From positions 62,001 to 126,000 of the forward strand of contig SGBD01000003.1 of NCBI GenBank assembly GCA_004195035.1: a DNA stretch of 64,000 bases, read 5' to 3'. This DNA comes from Candidatus Acidulodesulfobacterium ferriphilum. Its GTDB lineage: Bacteria > SZUA-79 > Acidulodesulfobacterales > Acidulodesulfobacteraceae. A program made the position numbers and the translations under genes. Shown here in pieces: positions 44,620 to 53,017 of this stretch (its first letter is position 1; each line of letters opens with the position of its first letter). A model generated the notes under the pieces. That model was not told the DNA's origin. It searched no databases and saw only the letters and a list, made by a program, of their open reading frames with translations.

Positions 44620-45021
44620 TTAAAGCTTAGTCAAACTAAAAGTGGAATTTTTATAATTAACGGTGAGAATAAAATTACTTAGAAAACTTTTAACCCCTAA
44701 TAATACGACATGTAAGTTTGGCATGAAATCTATCAATACGTTCTCAATTTCTATGCTGTCCGTTTTAAAGCATAATGTATGCGCATAAGCGGTAGTTGCG
44801 CCATTGCCGGTGCTAATTGTTTTGCGAATACCGGCTTGTAAATTATGACCCAGTAACGGAGCGTATTCAGCGGGAATCGCACATTCATCGGCGCCCGTAT
44901 CGATTAAGCCATATACTTTTACGGATAGTTTTGTATGCGGATTATGAATTGTAACCGGTAACCACGGTCGGGCTATATCGTTATCGTTAAATTTTGTAAA
45001 AGGAATATCGGCGGCGGTCAT
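44620..45021 (-). CDS. Retropepsin-like aspartic protease
   Basis: A 133-residue single-domain protein of the clan AA pepsin/retropepsin-like kind. The active-site triad is LIDTGADECAIP, where D-T-G is the catalytic motif, and HVVLLGVKSFL matches the second-loop ILG-type strand. Retropepsins work as homodimers, one aspartate per subunit. Bacterial stand-alone versions of this size are common but little studied. Its start overlaps the stop of the 62-residue gene by one base, so the two are translated as a pair. Confidence 0.8.
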   Translation of the reverse strand: MTAADIPFTKFNDNDIARPWLPVTIHNPHTKLSVKVYGLIDTGADECAIPAEYAPLLGHNLQAGIRKTISTGNGATTAYAHTLCFKTDSIEIENVLIDFMPNLHVVLLGVKSFLSNFILTVNYKNSTFSLTKL

Positions 45022-45209
45022 CAGTATATCTGCACCATATCCTTAACTGGAATGAATGTAATGACGGGTTCTTTATAACCTTCCCGTTGCGCTTCATCGT
45101 AAGCTTCTTTCGGACTATCGCCTGAACCGATTACCGTAGAGTCTTCAAAACTTTTCAATGCCACATATTTTCCTGCAAGGTCGTTATTTTTAATTAAAAC
45201 CTGTATCAT
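45021..45209 (-). CDS. Small DUF5678-like partner of the retropepsin
   Basis: A 62-residue protein (LAGKYVALKSFEDSTVIGSG, DSPKEAYDEAQREGYKEPVI) resembling small DUF5678-like proteins that are often encoded next to retropepsin-like genes. It overlaps the protease gene by one base (TGATG-type junction), and an AGGAG-like site lies before its ATG. The role is unknown. The fixed pairing and location on a mobile element suggest a two-component module, possibly substrate and protease or a control pair. Confidence 0.7.
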   Translation of the reverse strand: MIQVLIKNNDLAGKYVALKSFEDSTVIGSGDSPKEAYDEAQREGYKEPVITFIPVKDMVQIY

Positions 45210-45293
45210 TTTTACCTCTCCTAAAAATTAATTGCTTTATATTCTAAAATATAGCACTATACGGAAAGATAATCAAGTTATGTTCTCTACCTT

Positions 45294-45454
45294 CAATTTG
45301 CCGATAGAAAATTTTAATTTTGGATTCCTGCCTACGCAGGAATGACTTTGCAGGTTTTTAGGTCTTCACCCAACGAGTGTCATTCCCGCGTAGGCGGGAA
45401 TCCAGTGTTTATTTAATTTTAAAGCCATTTTAACGGTTTCTATCGGCAATTTTG
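45294..45454. repeat. MITE-like element, copy 5, inside the island
   Basis: About 161 bp with inverted ends based on TTGCCGATAGAAA / TTTCTATCGGCAA and two internal palindromes (ATTCCTGCCTACGCAGGAAT, ATTCCCGCGTAGGCGGGAAT). Same subfamily as copy 3. The remaining bases to 45735 hold no supported gene. Confidence 0.82.
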
Positions 45455-45735
45455 GGAACTGAATTTATACTGCCAGGGTATCTTAAAAGTACTAATCGGG
45501 AATTGGAATAGAAAGGCTTTTGTTTCTTTCCTCCATAATAAACTTATAGTATTTTCCTTAATATTTACATTCCTGTTCTCATAACCGAAGCTCCGCTCAT
45601 ATTTACCGTTCCAGTGAATACTCCTTTTGTGAATACTCCGGTCAAAGACATGTTATGCGAGTGGCCGTAGATAAATCTCGCAACCGACCTTCTTGCTCGG
45701 ATTAAGGAGTGTTTAATTTACTTTCTTTTTGATAG

Positions 45736-46890
45736 TTATTTTTCTACTTTTTTCTTTTTAAAATAAATAAATCCGCCGATACCGCCGATTAAAACAATAA
45801 CAGCAACGACAACGATATCACTAAAATTTGCTATTGCTGGTTTTGAGATTAAGACATATCCTTGATATTTTTCATAATTAACAAGATTTGTCCCAAAAAA
45901 ACTTTTTTCGGAATAACTCTTTTTATAATCATTATTTTCATAATAATAAATAAATCTTTTTGCATAACTGTTAGAATATGGCTTTTTGCTTGTCACCGCT
46001 AAATATTCAATTTTTGCGGTGAAAGGGTGCTTTTTAGCAAGTTTAGCAATTGTTTGTCCTTTAATTAAAGTATTATATAATGCGGATTGTATATTTTTAG
46101 GATTAGACATTGCAAAATTATTAAGCCCTGATGTTCCATTTATGGCTAAATTACTATCGGCGTTTTTTATATAACTATCGATATTTTTTACAGTTCCTGC
46201 AATTTTCATATATTTATAGTTAATTAAGTTGGCAGTGGCGTTTGTAATTGGTGTGAAAATAGTTATTTTCTGGGAAGTTTTAGGATTGGTAGATAAAATA
46301 TATAATTGCATAAGCGAATCTATCGCTTTAAAGTTATTTTGCCGATAATAATGCATTAACATTAAAGCGCCCGCCAAAACATGGTTGAAGCCGCCCGTAG
46401 TTATGGTAAAGTTTTTGCCGAGAAAGTGACAAAAACTTAGGTCATAATTAATATTAACCGGGTTTGACGACGATAATTCCTGTGACATAGTTTTTGCGAT
46501 ATCGTTAGCGTTTTCGCTTTTAGCGGGTTTATGGCTTCCTATATTTATTCCTGTTATTTCTGGTATAGATATCCCCATTTTATTATCTATCTTATCTATG
46601 AGTTTCTTGGAAACGGCCTTAGATTCATTAACGGAATGGATTATTTGTTTATAATTAGAAACAGTTACCGGCAGACCCTCTATGCCGGTAATAGCAGAAT
46701 AAGGCATATTATTTACATATTGATTAAGACTGCCGTTCATATTCCAATAAAAGTATATTTTTATACCCCCCGCCATAGCGACGCACGATCCGTTTGTGCA
46801 ATTTTCATTAATCTCTATCGCATTAGCGGCTTTGTTGATAAAAACGAACAAACCGAAAAATAATAATAATGTAATAGCAAGTTTTTTCAT
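45736..46890 (-). CDS. Exported protein with C-terminal membrane anchor, unknown function
   Basis: A 384-residue protein with a Sec signal peptide (MKKLAITLLLFFGLFVFINK, cleavage probably after AANA). A middle domain has no recognisable family: two early cysteines in NCTNGSC, a later FCHFLGKNFT, and many N and K. A C-terminal helix (IVVVAVIVLIGGIGGFIYF) is followed by the basic tail KKKKVEK. This gives a type I topology with the bulk outside. AGAGG lies before the ATG. The reading frame stays open for 83 codons upstream of the ATG, discussed separately. It is part of the leftward island cargo. Confidence 0.7.
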   Translation of the reverse strand: MKKLAITLLLFFGLFVFINKAANAIEINENCTNGSCVAMAGGIKIYFYWNMNGSLNQYVNNMPYSAITGIEGLPVTVSNYKQIIHSVNESKAVSKKLIDKIDNKMGISIPEITGINIGSHKPAKSENANDIAKTMSQELSSSNPVNINYDLSFCHFLGKNFTITTGGFNHVLAGALMLMHYYRQNNFKAIDSLMQLYILSTNPKTSQKITIFTPITNATANLINYKYMKIAGTVKNIDSYIKNADSNLAINGTSGLNNFAMSNPKNIQSALYNTLIKGQTIAKLAKKHPFTAKIEYLAVTSKKPYSNSYAKRFIYYYENNDYKKSYSEKSFFGTNLVNYEKYQGYVLISKPAIANFSDIVVVAVIVLIGGIGGFIYFKKKKVEK

Positions 46891-47139
46891 ATTTAATAAC
46901 CTCTTTTCTTCATTTTCTGTTAAATTGCCAGTATGTTCTGATTCTTCGTCTATTATTTCGTATTTTTCGGGGAATTCTTTTTGCGACTTGGCATAACCGT
47001 CCGCAAAACCTTTATTATAACCATTACTATAATATATTGCGGAGTTATCGTCTATACCGAGTATGCCGGCTACGAATCGCTTTTTAGCTGCATGGTTTTT
47101 ATGAAAAAATAATATAATTTTACCTCTACGAACTACCCA
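46891..47139 (-). pseudogene. Possible decayed small gene or unusual-start ORF upstream of 46890
   Basis: In frame with the next protein, 83 codons without a stop follow TGA at 47140-47142 but contain no ATG, GTG or TTG. The translation looks protein-like (KKRFVAGILGIDDNSAIYY, NKGFADGYAKSQKEFPEKYE). AGAGGT near 47125 stands before an ATT/ATA-rich stretch. It may be a gene that has lost its start, an N-terminal domain begun at a rare codon, or chance. The other bases to 47248 hold nothing clear. Confidence 0.35.
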
Positions 47140-47248
47140 TCAATAAATTAATAGACTTTCCGTTTTAACGATATGTCGTTTTTTTAAACTTAATAGCGAA
47201 GTTATTCGGCTTTAATATTTATTTTTAAAAAGAGAGAATTATCGCCGG

Positions 47249-47986
47249 TTAATTAATATTGCCAAAATGCCATATTAGAGGAACATTTAAAAAATTTCTA
47301 TTGTGGGATACGCCATTACCTGCTGTCGAAGAATAATAATGGAGACTAATTCCTCTTCCCGATTCAATATCCGCATTAGCCATCTTTGCCGATAATGTAT
47401 TTTTATAAGAAACATAAATACAACTCGCCATTATACCAAAATTATTGGAATTAACGACCTTATTATGATAAATTATTGATGTTACGTTTGGATTTGCTCC
47501 ATAGCTAATCAAAACTCTATAGACAATCTTTAAATTATTAACTGCTGCCATAAATATAGGGGTAACGTAATGAATGGATGTTGCAGAAATGAAACATCTT
47601 TTTTTGTACTCGGAATTAGCAGTAACGGTTCCCTGATGATTAGGTTTTAGATGTTTATTATATTTAAAAGCGATATATATTATTTCTGCCGCTACCTTAT
47701 CGTTTTGTTTAGATGCTCCGGCTATTAAATGTAAAACATCGTGATTTGTGGTTATTTTTGAGGCTTGATTAGGATGCTTTTTAAAAATTAAAAGCAAAGC
47801 ATTAAAATTATGGTTGTGATAATAAAGTTTAAGAGCGTCCGGAACATTTTTTGGTATATTAATCGGCTGATTTGATATTATCTTTCCAAAACCGCTAAGA
47901 ACCCCTGCATAAGTATTGTTTAACGAAAAACAAGTTAGCAGTAAAAGAACAGGTAAAAGTATTAGTAATAATTTTTTAGTTTTCAT
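47249..47986 (-). CDS. Exported ankyrin-repeat-like protein
   Basis: A 245-residue protein with a signal peptide (KKLLLILLPVLLLLTCFSL, ending near NTYA). The middle contains ankyrin-like helices, best seen in VTPIFMAAVNNLKIVYRVLI then SYGANPNV and weaker in NFNALLLIFKKHPNQAS and DVLHLIAGASKQ. Ankyrin repeats bind other proteins. AAGGAG lies 5 bases before the ATG at 47986, so the GTG two codons upstream is less likely. The C-terminus is glycine/serine-rich. It is probably periplasmic or secreted. Function unknown. Confidence 0.7.
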   Translation of the reverse strand: MKTKKLLLILLPVLLLLTCFSLNNTYAGVLSGFGKIISNQPINIPKNVPDALKLYYHNHNFNALLLIFKKHPNQASKITTNHDVLHLIAGASKQNDKVAAEIIYIAFKYNKHLKPNHQGTVTANSEYKKRCFISATSIHYVTPIFMAAVNNLKIVYRVLISYGANPNVTSIIYHNKVVNSNNFGIMASCIYVSYKNTLSAKMANADIESGRGISLHYYSSTAGNGVSHNRNFLNVPLIWHFGNIN

Positions 47987-48059
47987 AAGCACTCCTTGAT
48001 TTTAATTTGTTTAATAATATCATATTTATAAGTTATGCGTATGTCCCTTAAATTTAATA

Positions 48060-48257
48060 TTATGATCGCAAATACTTCCATCTTGCGAAAGAATTATAAG
48101 AACTAACACAACGTCCATATATCCTTACTCTGTAAAAATAGGCTGGAGAGTAAAAGGATTGTGTCCTGTAATGAGCATTCAGGAGTCCGCCCCTTGTATA
48201 TGGGCTCGGAACACCTAATTTTTTTAATTTATATTTAACTATTTTTACAAAAGACAT
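48060..48257 (-). CDS. Small basic tyrosine-rich hypothetical protein
   Basis: A 65-residue frame beginning MSFVKIVKYKLKKLG, rich in K, R, Y and S. AGAGGT lies 9 bases before the ATG, the main support for translation. No family, signal peptide or helix is recognised. It fills the gap between the ankyrin-like and the 149-residue exported genes and has the same direction. It may be spurious. Confidence 0.4.
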   Translation of the reverse strand: MSFVKIVKYKLKKLGVPSPYTRGGLLNAHYRTQSFYSPAYFYRVRIYGRCVSSYNSFARWKYLRS

Positions 48258-48347
48258 GGGTAATACCTCTATATATCTTTTGTCCGCATTATGTTTAAAC
48301 TATATAAAAAATAAATCTACCTTAATAAATCTGGTAAATTTTATTTA

Positions 48348-48797
48348 TTATTTCCAGATATAATAATCTTTATTGGCAATTGAAATGGCTTTATCGACAG
48401 CAAAATAATTTGCTTGTAATTCAGCCTGAGATAGCGTGTCATTTTTAAAAATTGATTTTAATTTTCTGTCTGGGATAGTGCCTCCGTATATTGCATCCCA
48501 CTCCTCCGTGTCGTGATATGTATGCGTAACGAATACCGATGCCGTAACAAAATAAACGCCGTTAGCGTTTTTTCCGGTTGTTGAAATTATAAAAGTATAA
48601 TCTTTACCGCTATTATCCGCCCTTTGGATATTTGTAAGTTTTTTATTATGAAATAATTCATATGCCGTTTGATGTTCTATTGATTTTTCAGGGATATTTT
48701 TTGAATTTGTATGACCAACGTTAAAAACAACTTTTGCAGATGCTAAAGAAGGTATTGCAAGAACAAATAAAGCTAAAAATAAAATAATTCTTTTCAT
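48348..48797 (-). CDS. Exported hypothetical protein, 149 residues
   Basis: A signal peptide (MKRIILFLALFVLAIPSLAS, cleaved probably after ASA) is followed by a small domain with alternating beta-strand-like segments (KVVFNVGHTNSKN, YTFIISTTGKNANGVYFVTA, SVFVTHTYHDTEEWD). No family is recognised. The lack of cysteine and the size suggest a periplasmic or secreted domain. It lies 71 bases downstream of the large TPR gene on the same strand. Confidence 0.68.
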   Translation of the reverse strand: MKRIILFLALFVLAIPSLASAKVVFNVGHTNSKNIPEKSIEHQTAYELFHNKKLTNIQRADNSGKDYTFIISTTGKNANGVYFVTASVFVTHTYHDTEEWDAIYGGTIPDRKLKSIFKNDTLSQAELQANYFAVDKAISIANKDYYIWK

Positions 48798-48868
48798 TTT
48801 TTTACCTCATTAAATAAAATTTATTTTAAGTTTAAAAGATACACTTATCGCTTATTTAGATATTTTAA

Positions 48869-51298
48869 TTAAAATGAATTTTTTAATTTTTTTATAAAGC
48901 TATTAACTTCCGCTTGATTTATTAAGATAGGCGACGATAAACCGGAGTCAAACATATTTAAAAGAACGCCATTACTCCCGTATGTAAATATAGACTGATT
49001 TCGGTACGTGAAAATTTGTATGCCGCCCATTACGTTTATTTCTAAAGATGCGCATTTTTTATTATATTTTATATTTTTAATTAAATTTGTTCCTAAATAT
49101 GTTATTTTTTTAAAATTACAGAATGCGTCTGGAGGAATATTGATAACCCCATCCGTGCTTCTTCCTCTTGCATTTATCTTAATGTCTATATAGGCTGGCT
49201 GAATTTTATGTAATCTATTAAACCATTCAAAAATCGCCACTTTACCGTTTTTTGCAAACAATTTCTTTACGACGTAGATAGCTTTATCGACATTTGCCTC
49301 GTCGGTGAGCTTATACGAATACGACACATATCTGCCGTTAAAAGAACTATTCACAACATAAACAAAAAGTTTTTCAATCTGATTTACAGGTTTTTTTACT
49401 ATTCGGTTATTCCCATTGGATATAATCATTATATAATTAGGCTTTCCCCTTTTAACATTTATTATAGAATTGACATATTTATAAGCATAAACGGAGTTAG
49501 CCAAATTCGTCTCTTTATTTTCGCCTTTTATTTTATTTTCCAAGGAAAGGCAATATTTTGCGCCAGATACATCCTTTGCGTCTTTATATAGATTATAAGC
49601 TTTAGAATAATAAATAACGGATTTTTTATCGTTTTTCAAATGTTTATATAAATAACCTAAATTCTGATAACCGTACGCCAAATCATAATCTACGTCTTTT
49701 TTATTGCCCGCTTTTTTAGCTAAAGACATGCCGTTGATTATGTATTTTTTTGCTTCATTGTATTTTTTTAATTTTATATAAGAGTATCCCGCATTTAGAA
49801 TATTCATTGAAGCCCCTGCGTAATTTTTTATGCCGCTGTCTATAATAAATGCTTTTTTATCGTAATCTATCGATTTAGGATAATTTGAAATGTCAAAATA
49901 CAAAATGCCTATTACGTTATATTCGTGAGATAAAGACTTTTTGTCTTTTAGCAAAGAGGCATATTGCTTTGAATAATATATATCTTTTTTATAATTTTTT
50001 TCGTTAGAATATATTGTTTTGATGAACCATAAATCGCCAATTTCGTCATTGATATTGTGAAGTTTTTTAGCCAGTGTTAGAGACTTGTTCAAATAAAATA
50101 ACCCTTCCTTATAATTTTTAATACGGGCATAATCTCCGCCTATCCAGTTATAGATTTGCGCCTGATTTGCATTGTTTGCCGCAAAAGGAACCGCTTTTTT
50201 GAACTCTTTAATAGCGGACGAATAATTCTTTAAACCATGAAAAGCTCTTCCGTAGCAAAAATAGGCATGAAAACTTTTAGGATAATTATTAACTGCTCTT
50301 TTGCCGGCTATTAAGGCAAGTTTGTAACTATGTTTTATTAAATCGTTAAAACATGCGTAAATAATATTGTTTTTAACCTGAGTTTGAATATTGCCTTTTA
50401 TTTTATTTATCATAGAAAGGCAATGCTGGGCACCCGAACTGTCCCCGCTTATTATAAACATTTTATAAGCTTTTTCGTAATACGCCAAAGACCTCTTGTT
50501 ATTTCCTTTATTCCTATAAAGCCTGCCTAAGTATTTATATCCTACCCCAGTCCACTCTTTATTTCCTATTTTTTTCTCCATTAAAAGACCTTTTAGTATA
50601 TATTTTTTTGCGGGAATATAATTTTTATCTAATGTATTTAGCCAGCCGAGATTTAAAAAATCCGAAGCAGTTCCGTAATAATCGCCTATACTTTCATTTA
50701 AATTTAGAGCTTTAGCCTCGTATCTTATAGCTTCGGGATAATTATTCATTTCGGCATAAACCATTGCTATATTATTATAACTTATAGCCTTTCCTTTTTT
50801 GGTTTGACGCAGTGCCAAAGATTTTTTATCGTAAAGCAGGCTTTTTTTATATTTGCCTTCGTTTTTATAAATTGAAGCGATATTACCGATATCGGCAGAT
50901 TCACCGCTTGTATCATTTAGTTCTCTTGCAAGTTTTAACGACCTGAAATCATACATTAAGGCGTCTTTTTCGTCCCCGACCGAGTCAAACGTTAAACCTA
51001 TCCAGTTATAAACCAAATCAAGCCTATTTTTATCGTTTGCAAGGGGAATAGCCCGCTTAAAATCGTAAAGCGCGGGTTTGTATAAGCCGAGATGAACATC
51101 TGCTTCTCCGAGACATAAATGCGCGTAAAAACTTTTAGGATGGTTATCTACCGCCCTTATTCCCCAAGACCTTGCCGTTTTAAAAGCCTGAGCGCTTATA
51201 TGGTCGAAACACTCGTTTACGGAATAAGGAGATGCATAAGATTTAACCGAAAAGGTTAATAAAATAAGTAGGGATAAAAATAAGATTTTTTTCAACAT
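48869..51298 (-). CDS. Large exported TPR protein with two repeat arrays
   Basis: An 809-residue protein with a signal peptide (KKILFLSLLILLTFSVKSYA) and two blocks of tetratricopeptide repeats, about residues 25-300 and 315-600. Each block opens with the same element: CFDHISAQAFKTARSWGIRA in the first and CFNDLIKHSYKLALIAGKRA in the second. This shows an internal duplication of about 290 residues. Repeats such as YYGTASDFLNLGWLNTLDKN and NRSLAYYEKAYKMF-like helices follow, and each block ends SGAQHCLSMINKIKGN / SGAKYCLSLENKIKGE. The last 200 residues are a separate non-TPR domain. TPRs mediate protein contacts. Probably periplasmic or surface-exposed. Confidence 0.82.
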   Translation of the reverse strand: MLKKILFLSLLILLTFSVKSYASPYSVNECFDHISAQAFKTARSWGIRAVDNHPKSFYAHLCLGEADVHLGLYKPALYDFKRAIPLANDKNRLDLVYNWIGLTFDSVGDEKDALMYDFRSLKLARELNDTSGESADIGNIASIYKNEGKYKKSLLYDKKSLALRQTKKGKAISYNNIAMVYAEMNNYPEAIRYEAKALNLNESIGDYYGTASDFLNLGWLNTLDKNYIPAKKYILKGLLMEKKIGNKEWTGVGYKYLGRLYRNKGNNKRSLAYYEKAYKMFIISGDSSGAQHCLSMINKIKGNIQTQVKNNIIYACFNDLIKHSYKLALIAGKRAVNNYPKSFHAYFCYGRAFHGLKNYSSAIKEFKKAVPFAANNANQAQIYNWIGGDYARIKNYKEGLFYLNKSLTLAKKLHNINDEIGDLWFIKTIYSNEKNYKKDIYYSKQYASLLKDKKSLSHEYNVIGILYFDISNYPKSIDYDKKAFIIDSGIKNYAGASMNILNAGYSYIKLKKYNEAKKYIINGMSLAKKAGNKKDVDYDLAYGYQNLGYLYKHLKNDKKSVIYYSKAYNLYKDAKDVSGAKYCLSLENKIKGENKETNLANSVYAYKYVNSIINVKRGKPNYIMIISNGNNRIVKKPVNQIEKLFVYVVNSSFNGRYVSYSYKLTDEANVDKAIYVVKKLFAKNGKVAIFEWFNRLHKIQPAYIDIKINARGRSTDGVINIPPDAFCNFKKITYLGTNLIKNIKYNKKCASLEINVMGGIQIFTYRNQSIFTYGSNGVLLNMFDSGLSSPILINQAEVNSFIKKLKNSF

Positions 51299-51315
51299 AG
51301 TTCCTCCATATTTAT

Positions 51316-51954
51316 TTAAAATGCGCCGCTCTGCGATTTTGCTTTTTTAGCTATTTTATTTTCTTTCTGTTTATGCAGTTCATAAAGAAACCTGCGGTAG
51401 TTTGGAATATTTCTCAGATTAAGATAAACGGATGTGGAAGGCCAGCCTCTAAATATTTTAATCTCTTCGTTAGAGCCGAAATACCAGTATGCCGTTACGT
51501 CTCCGAGATTATAATTTCCGTTTATGCTCTCAGGCTTGCCGTATTTATCGGATACCATGGTTATTACGCGTTTAACAAGTTTGGTATTCATAAAAGCAGG
51601 AAAAACGTATTGGGCGTTTGCAAACCTGTTGTTTTGGGTATAACAGACGTAGAGTTTGGAGGCTCCGGCAAGTTGGCCGTTTACTTTATAGCTGTCGCAG
51701 AAATAATTAGAACCTGCGTTAATAGGAGTAAGTCCCGCTTTTTTAATTGCGTTCTCAAGAGTTTTTCTATCCGGATTCAGCAAAGACACGTTAAACAGCT
51801 TTAACCGGCCGGAGGTTTTGACTTTAGTTTTCGTTAAAGTATTAGGTTGATTTGCGTTCTTATTGGAATTAGAATTTTTGGAACACGAAGAAAGGGAAAT
51901 GGGGATAAAAATTACTAATGCCGCTAAAATAAAAAATAATTTGTAGGTTTTCAT
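51316..51954 (-). CDS. Lipoprotein of unknown function
   Basis: A 212-residue protein with a lipoprotein signal (MKTYKLFFILAALVIFIP then ISLSSCS), whose lipobox cysteine is residue 24. An asparagine-rich linker follows (SNSNKNANQPN). The mature domain (VSLLNPDRKTLENAIKKAGL, SNYFCDSYKV, LYVCYTQNNRFANAQYVFP) contains two cysteines that could form a disulfide. No family is known to me. It ends 17 bases before the TPR gene starts in the same direction, so the two may be co-transcribed. Confidence 0.72.
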   Translation of the reverse strand: MKTYKLFFILAALVIFIPISLSSCSKNSNSNKNANQPNTLTKTKVKTSGRLKLFNVSLLNPDRKTLENAIKKAGLTPINAGSNYFCDSYKVNGQLAGASKLYVCYTQNNRFANAQYVFPAFMNTKLVKRVITMVSDKYGKPESINGNYNLGDVTAYWYFGSNEEIKIFRGWPSTSVYLNLRNIPNYRRFLYELHKQKENKIAKKAKSQSGAF

Positions 51955-52289
51955 TAAACGTCCTCCTAAAGATTTTTTTATTTTACTAAAATTAGTTATT
52001 ATTCCTTATTTTGACTCAATATTTGTCTTGCCTCCAGCTTTTATGATTATTATTTTATCAATTTTTTGCCGATAAACTTAAAATATTTTAATAGCCAAAA
52101 ATCATTATTATAATGTTTTCAAATGAGTTTTTTCTGGCTATACTCTAAATCCCGCCTTTTATAAAAATTTTACATTTTATTTCTTATATTTTTCATTATT
52201 GTATGACAAATTAAATTAAGTATTATTTTATTTATCTACAAATTTAAAAATCTTTAAAACCCACTCCGGCAGCCATAAAGCCTTTGGCT
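51955..52289. other. Gene-poor spacer inside the island
   Basis: About 335 very AT-rich bases. No supported reading frame, hairpin or repeat is seen. It probably contains the promoter for the leftward lipoprotein-TPR unit. Confidence 0.4.
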
Positions 52290-52556
52290 TTATAAACGCC
52301 CGTCCCCGTATATCGCCTCTAACTTTATTCCATTCAGCACATATACGAATACCGTCCCGACGTAAGCCCCCGTCTTTGCTATTACCTTATATCCGTAATA
52401 ATTAGCGGTCGCTTTGCCGTATTGTCTTGCTTCCGCTATTACATTATTTATAACAGGTTTAATACCGTTTGGCAAGTTATTCCAGCCCGCCATATTGGTA
52501 TTTTTAACCCTTGATACATTACCGGAGCATATCTTGTAATTTTCGATAGCGCCCAA
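52290..52556 (-). CDS. Short hypothetical protein, possibly truncated pilin-like
   Basis: An 88-residue frame from a TTG, GAIENYKICSGNVSRVKN and later TGAYVGTVFVYVLNGIKLEA. The frame is open 17 codons further upstream (reading HKAHAGLSETCILGAIENYK) but lacks a better start. The C-x-x-x-GAIExY pattern resembles the region after the helix of type IV pilin-like proteins, so this could be the rest of a truncated pilin-like gene. That is a weak inference. Confidence 0.35.
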   Translation of the reverse strand: MGAIENYKICSGNVSRVKNTNMAGWNNLPNGIKPVINNVIAEARQYGKATANYYGYKVIAKTGAYVGTVFVYVLNGIKLEAIYGDGRL

Positions 52557-52646
52557 TATGCAGGTTTCGGAAAGCCCTGCGTGCGCCTTATGATGCTTAT
52601 CAGTTTACAGCCCGACATAGTCGTCGTTATCGGTATGGCGTTATAG

Positions 52647-52672
52647 GTATAGGCTCCGTTCCGAGCCTATAC
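52647..52672. repeat. 10-bp perfect hairpin downstream of the primase fragments
   Basis: GTATAGGCTC (52647-52656) and GAGCCTATAC (52663-52672) form a perfect stem with a 6-base loop. It lies just after the stop of the 105-residue primase fragment. No T-run follows on either strand, so a terminator is uncertain. Confidence 0.6.
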
Positions 52673-52691
52673 GGTCAAATTTAAAAGAATT

Positions 52692-53009
52692 TTAAAGCCG
52701 AGCAGAAGCATTTTTCAGCGTTCTTGAGAGATAATCCTCGATATGCCCTTTTTTTCTTATCACAATATCCGGGCTATATTGCATAATTGCTTTTTTGATG
52801 TCATTGGGATTAAATCCTTTCAAGATTGCATATTTGGCGGCTTTGAAATCAATGGCGGATATATCGCTTGTATTGCCGCCATCATAGACTTTTTTAATAT
52901 ATTTGTAGCAACCGGTATTACCCGCCTTTTTTCTCCCTGCCTGTAAGGCGGGGGGTGTGGCTATATGTCTTTCAGGTAATTCTATTAAACCGTTTTCGAT
53001 ACCTTGCAT
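52692..53009 (-). CDS. C-terminal fragment of a RepB-like primase
   Basis: A 105-residue frame whose second half (DFKAAKYAILKGFNPNDIKK, then AIMQYSPDIVIRKKGHIEDYL) matches the helical C-terminal region of plasmid RepB/MobA-type primases. The frame can be read upstream of the ATG as RQEYIDRIMQGIENG until a stop at 53034-53036. This overlaps the end of the neighbouring primase domain in another frame. It therefore looks like the second part of one gene broken by a one-base shift near 53021-53036. Confidence 0.65.
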   Translation of the reverse strand: MQGIENGLIELPERHIATPPALQAGRKKAGNTGCYKYIKKVYDGGNTSDISAIDFKAAKYAILKGFNPNDIKKAIMQYSPDIVIRKKGHIEDYLSRTLKNASARL

Positions 53010-53017
53010 AATTCTGT

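Noticed and set aside
45565-45651. 28-residue leftward frame with a repeated GVFT motif
   Set aside because: The frame is open further upstream without a start, has no ribosome site, and is too short to support as a gene. It may be a remnant.
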